Assembly: GCA_026874595.1 (NCBI GenBank)
Contig: CM049306.1
Span: 26,713,519 to 26,777,518 of the forward strand
Length of the DNA stretch: 64,000 nucleotides
Direction of reading: 5' to 3'
Origin: Sipunculus nudus
Taxonomy: Eukaryota; Annelida; Sipuncula; Golfingiida; Sipunculidae
The translations under genes were made by a program, and so were the position numbers. Below, in pieces: positions 61,080 to 64,000 of the stretch; positions within the stretch are counted from its first letter, which is position 1, and every line of letters starts with the position of its first letter. Under the pieces are notes generated by a model. That model worked only from the letters and a program-made list of their open reading frames with translations. It was not told the origin of the DNA and made no database searches.

Positions 61080-62200
61080 GACAGACTCAACATTGGCTGT
61101 ATACATGTGGTGTCTTGAGCTAAATTCTGTGTTATTTGGCTGATTAGTCTGAAACGTTTTGGGCTGCAGATGACCCCTTGGAGAAATTACATACAAAAAT
61201 TGGGAGAGCTGGCTGTGTTTTTGTACCAATGAGGAGCAAAAAATGGATTTTTAGCATTTGACAGGGCTTTTGTGCACATGATCAGGTTAAAATTCAGCTA
61301 GGGTGTTCAAAATGCAGGATTTTACTGATACTTTGGTGAACATACATGGTTGCAATTTGCATATGGCTCCTGTTAATACCTACCATTTTGAGGTATCCTT
61401 TAAAGTGTTTTCATCTGTACCGACTCAACTTGGCTTTAATACATGTGGTGTCTTGAGCTAAATTCTGTGTTATTTGGCTGATTAGTCTGAAAAGTTTTGG
61501 GCTGCAAATGACCCCTTGGAGAAATATGTATACAAAAATTGGGAGAGCTGGCTGTGTTTTTGTACCAATGAGGAGCAAAAAATGGATTTTTAGCACTTTA
61601 CATGGCTTTTTGTGCATATGATCAGGTGAAAATTCAGCTAGGGTGTTCAAAATGCAGGATTTTACTGATACTTTGGTGAACATACATGGTTGCAATTTGC
61701 ATATGGCTCCTGTTAATACCTACCATTTTGAGGTATCCTTTAAAGTGTTTTCATCCGTACCGAATCAAATTGGCTTTAATACATGTGGTGTCTTGAGCTA
61801 AATTCTGTGTTATTTGGCTGATTAGTCTGAAAAGTTTTGGGCTGCAGATGATCCCTTGGAGAAATATGTATACAAAATTGGGAGACCTGGCTGTGTTTTT
61901 GTACCAATGAGGAGCAAAAATGGATTTTTAGCACTTTAAATGGCTTTTTGTGCATATGATCAGGTTAAAATTCAGCTAGGGTGTTGAAAATGCAGGATTT
62001 AACTTATCTTTTGGTGAACATATACAGGGTTGCAGTTTGCAGATGGCCGCTGTTAATACTTGCCATTAGGGGGTGTCTTTAAAAAAGGGATGTTTAGCAT
62101 TTAACAGGGCTTTTTGTGCATATGATTAGGTTAAAATTCACCTAGGGTGTTGAACATGCAGAATAATACTGATATTTTGGTGAATATACATGGTTGCAAT
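61080..62200 (+). repeat. ~340-bp tandem repeat array
   Basis: Units begin ACATGTGGTGTCTTGAGCTA at 61102, 61441 and 61781 (339 and 340 bp apart). A fourth, truncated and diverged copy reaches about 62200. Confidence 0.92.
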
Positions 62201-62339
62201 TTACATGTGGCTGCTGCTAATAAATCCTGCTGCTCGCAAGTGGCTGTGATAAATATATTTTGGATAACCTTTGATCTATGTACTTGTAATTACAATTGTG
62301 TAGCGTGCTTTTTAACAACATTCACCGCTTTTCAATGTG

Positions 62340-64000
62340 TCTGATACATTGCGTTTATCTGCCGGAAAACGTCAGGAATATATCCATATACACAACATGT
62401 TGAGTGCAACATATACTGCAAATGTTTCAGTGACGTTGAACGCTATATTAATGAGTATGGGAGACAACAGATATTTCACGTCCTTTACACGTTTAATGTA
62501 TGTTGCATGCCGTATCATAGAAAACCACATTTTAATTGGTGGATCGTTGAATGTAACGTTTAGATGACCGTGTATCTCTTTGTGTTTATTTGAAAATTAC
62601 ATACACAGAACCGACTAAATTGCAACGTTTAGGATACGTACAGTTTTTACGTGCAAAACAACGCTGCAAATATCAGAAGCGGATCCAGGGGGGGGGGGTC
62701 CAGGGGGTCCGGACCCCCCCTTTTTCACCCCAAGCAACCTTTTTTAAGGGGTTTTAGACGTAATTTTGCGGCTTGGACCCCCCCTTTTCCAGACCTGATG
62801 ACTTTTTTTTAGGATTTTCATTAGTCCTCCTGGGTTGGACCCCCCCTTTTCCTAAATCCTGGATCCGCCCCTGAATATAACCACATGCACAACATATGAA
62901 ATGTAATGTGTAAAATTTTGCAGGCGTCTCTTTGACATTGCCTAAAATGTTACACTTCATAATATTGCAGACGTTCACTGTAACGTTCCAAGCATGTTTC
63001 TTGACCGTTGCATACAGCGTCGTAAAAATTTGTATTTTCATCAGTTTTACATTGTGCACCGTAACGCATATAACCGTATATTTATGTTTTGAAATAATGT
63101 TGTGTACATTTTTAAATAAACATATTTAACTGACTAATTTGCAACGTTAAGGATACGTACATTTTACGTACGTGCAAAACAACCTGCCAAATGTAACCAT
63201 ATGCACAACATGTGAAACGTTATGTGTAACATTTGGCAGACGTCTCTTCGACATTGCCTAAAATGTTATACTTACGGGTACTGCAGACGTTAACCATACG
63301 GTTCCAAGCATATTTCTTGACCGTTGAATACAGCGTGGTAAAAATCTGTATTTTCATCAGCTTTACATTGTGCACCGTCATGGCATCAAACCGTATATTT
63401 ATGTTTGAAATAACGTTGTGTATATTTGTAATTTAAACATATTGAACCGACTAATTTGCAACGTTTATGATACGTCCATTTTACATCCCAAAATATCGCA
63501 AACGTAACTACATACACAACATGTGAAACGTTATGTGTAACATTTCGCAGACGTCTCTTCGACATTGCCTAAAATGTTATACTTCCGAGTATTGCAGAAA
63601 TTCACTGTAACGTTCTCAGCATGTGTTAAATACGTTGCATACAGAACAGTAGAAATCTGTATTTTCAACAGTTTTAGATTGTGCACCGTAACGTATAGAT
63701 AACCGTATATCTATGAATAAAAAAACGTTGTGTATATTCGTAAATTACATTCTTAGACCCGACTAATTCGCAACGTTAAGGATGTGTACATTTTACGTAC
63801 CAAAACAACATCGCAAATTTTACTACATGCACAACATGTGAAACGTTATGTGTAACATTTTGCAGACGTCTCTTCGACCTGCCTAAAATGTCATACTTCC
63901 AGGTATTGCAGACGTTCACCATAACGTTCCCAACATGTTTCTTCACCGTTGTATACAGCGTCGTAAAAATCTGTATTTTCATCAGCTTTACATTGCGCAC
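62340..64000 (+). repeat. ~315-bp tandem repeat array, continues past the window
   Basis: The landmark CGTCTCTTYGACATTGCC occurs near 62925, 63241, 63552 and 63867 (311-317 bp apart). Each unit has several AACGTT and ACGTA motifs. A diverged first part at 62340-62673 is cut off by the MITE at 62674. Confidence 0.9.
62674..62873. mobile_element. 200-bp MITE with AATAT target duplication
   Basis: The ends are inverted: CAGAAGCGGATCCAGG and the complement of CAGGGGCGGATCCAGG. AATAT flanks both sides (62669-62673 and 62874-62878). The interior has repeated GGACCCCCCCTTTTCC blocks. It interrupts the 315-bp array. Confidence 0.8.

Overview
This is repeat-dominated animal nuclear DNA. It is AT-rich, has spliceosomal-type introns, carries LINE, Ty3 and DNA-transposon fossils, and holds long tandem arrays with almost no conserved host coding sequence. 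The repeat style and a transposon carrying RAG1-like zinc domains (which I recall being reported from the sea hare Aplysia) suggest a lophotrochozoan, most likely a mollusc. That assignment is inference. I could not identify an intact host gene with confidence.

Layout. 1-6.8 kb: a ~340-bp tandem repeat, then a dispersed repeat family (family A) that recurs at 49.8-53.9 kb. 6.8-12 kb: tandem duplications with exon-like segments on the minus strand, one copy interrupted by a 1.7-kb TIR element (8264-9978) that carries ten evenly phased copies of a 12-bp palindrome. 13.3-28.7 kb: a three-level nest. The outermost is a tandem-repeat element bounded by a 12-bp inverted repeat. Inside it is a transposon (13644-27541) encoding a decayed RAG1-like protein: N-terminal zinc region, RING, basic region and DDE-type core. 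Inside that is a Ty3/gypsy LTR retrotransposon (18518-26983) whose gag begins with an RRM/PNMA-N-like domain. 29.3-48 kb: a 74-78-bp satellite with a short minus-oriented arm, a spacer holding a 5'-truncated LINE with a clear 15-bp target duplication, and a long plus-oriented arm with higher-order structure that includes a recent 3.8-kb duplication. 49.8-53.9 kb: more family A. 54.9-56.7 kb: a foldback element with ~268-bp terminal inverted repeats built from nested palindromes. 56.95-58.33 kb: a likely hAT-like remnant. 61-64 kb: two more tandem arrays and a 200-bp MITE with its target duplication.

The most interesting object is the RAG1-like transposon. Its ends (inverted CACGGCT, 4-bp or 8-bp TGTC-type target duplication), its splice structure and its catalytic and zinc residues can all be read. 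It carries several lesions, some at homopolymers. The second is the Ty3 element with an RNA-recognition-type domain in front of gag. Nothing here looks like an operon or a pathway. The genes belong to mobile elements, and their order records successive insertions.
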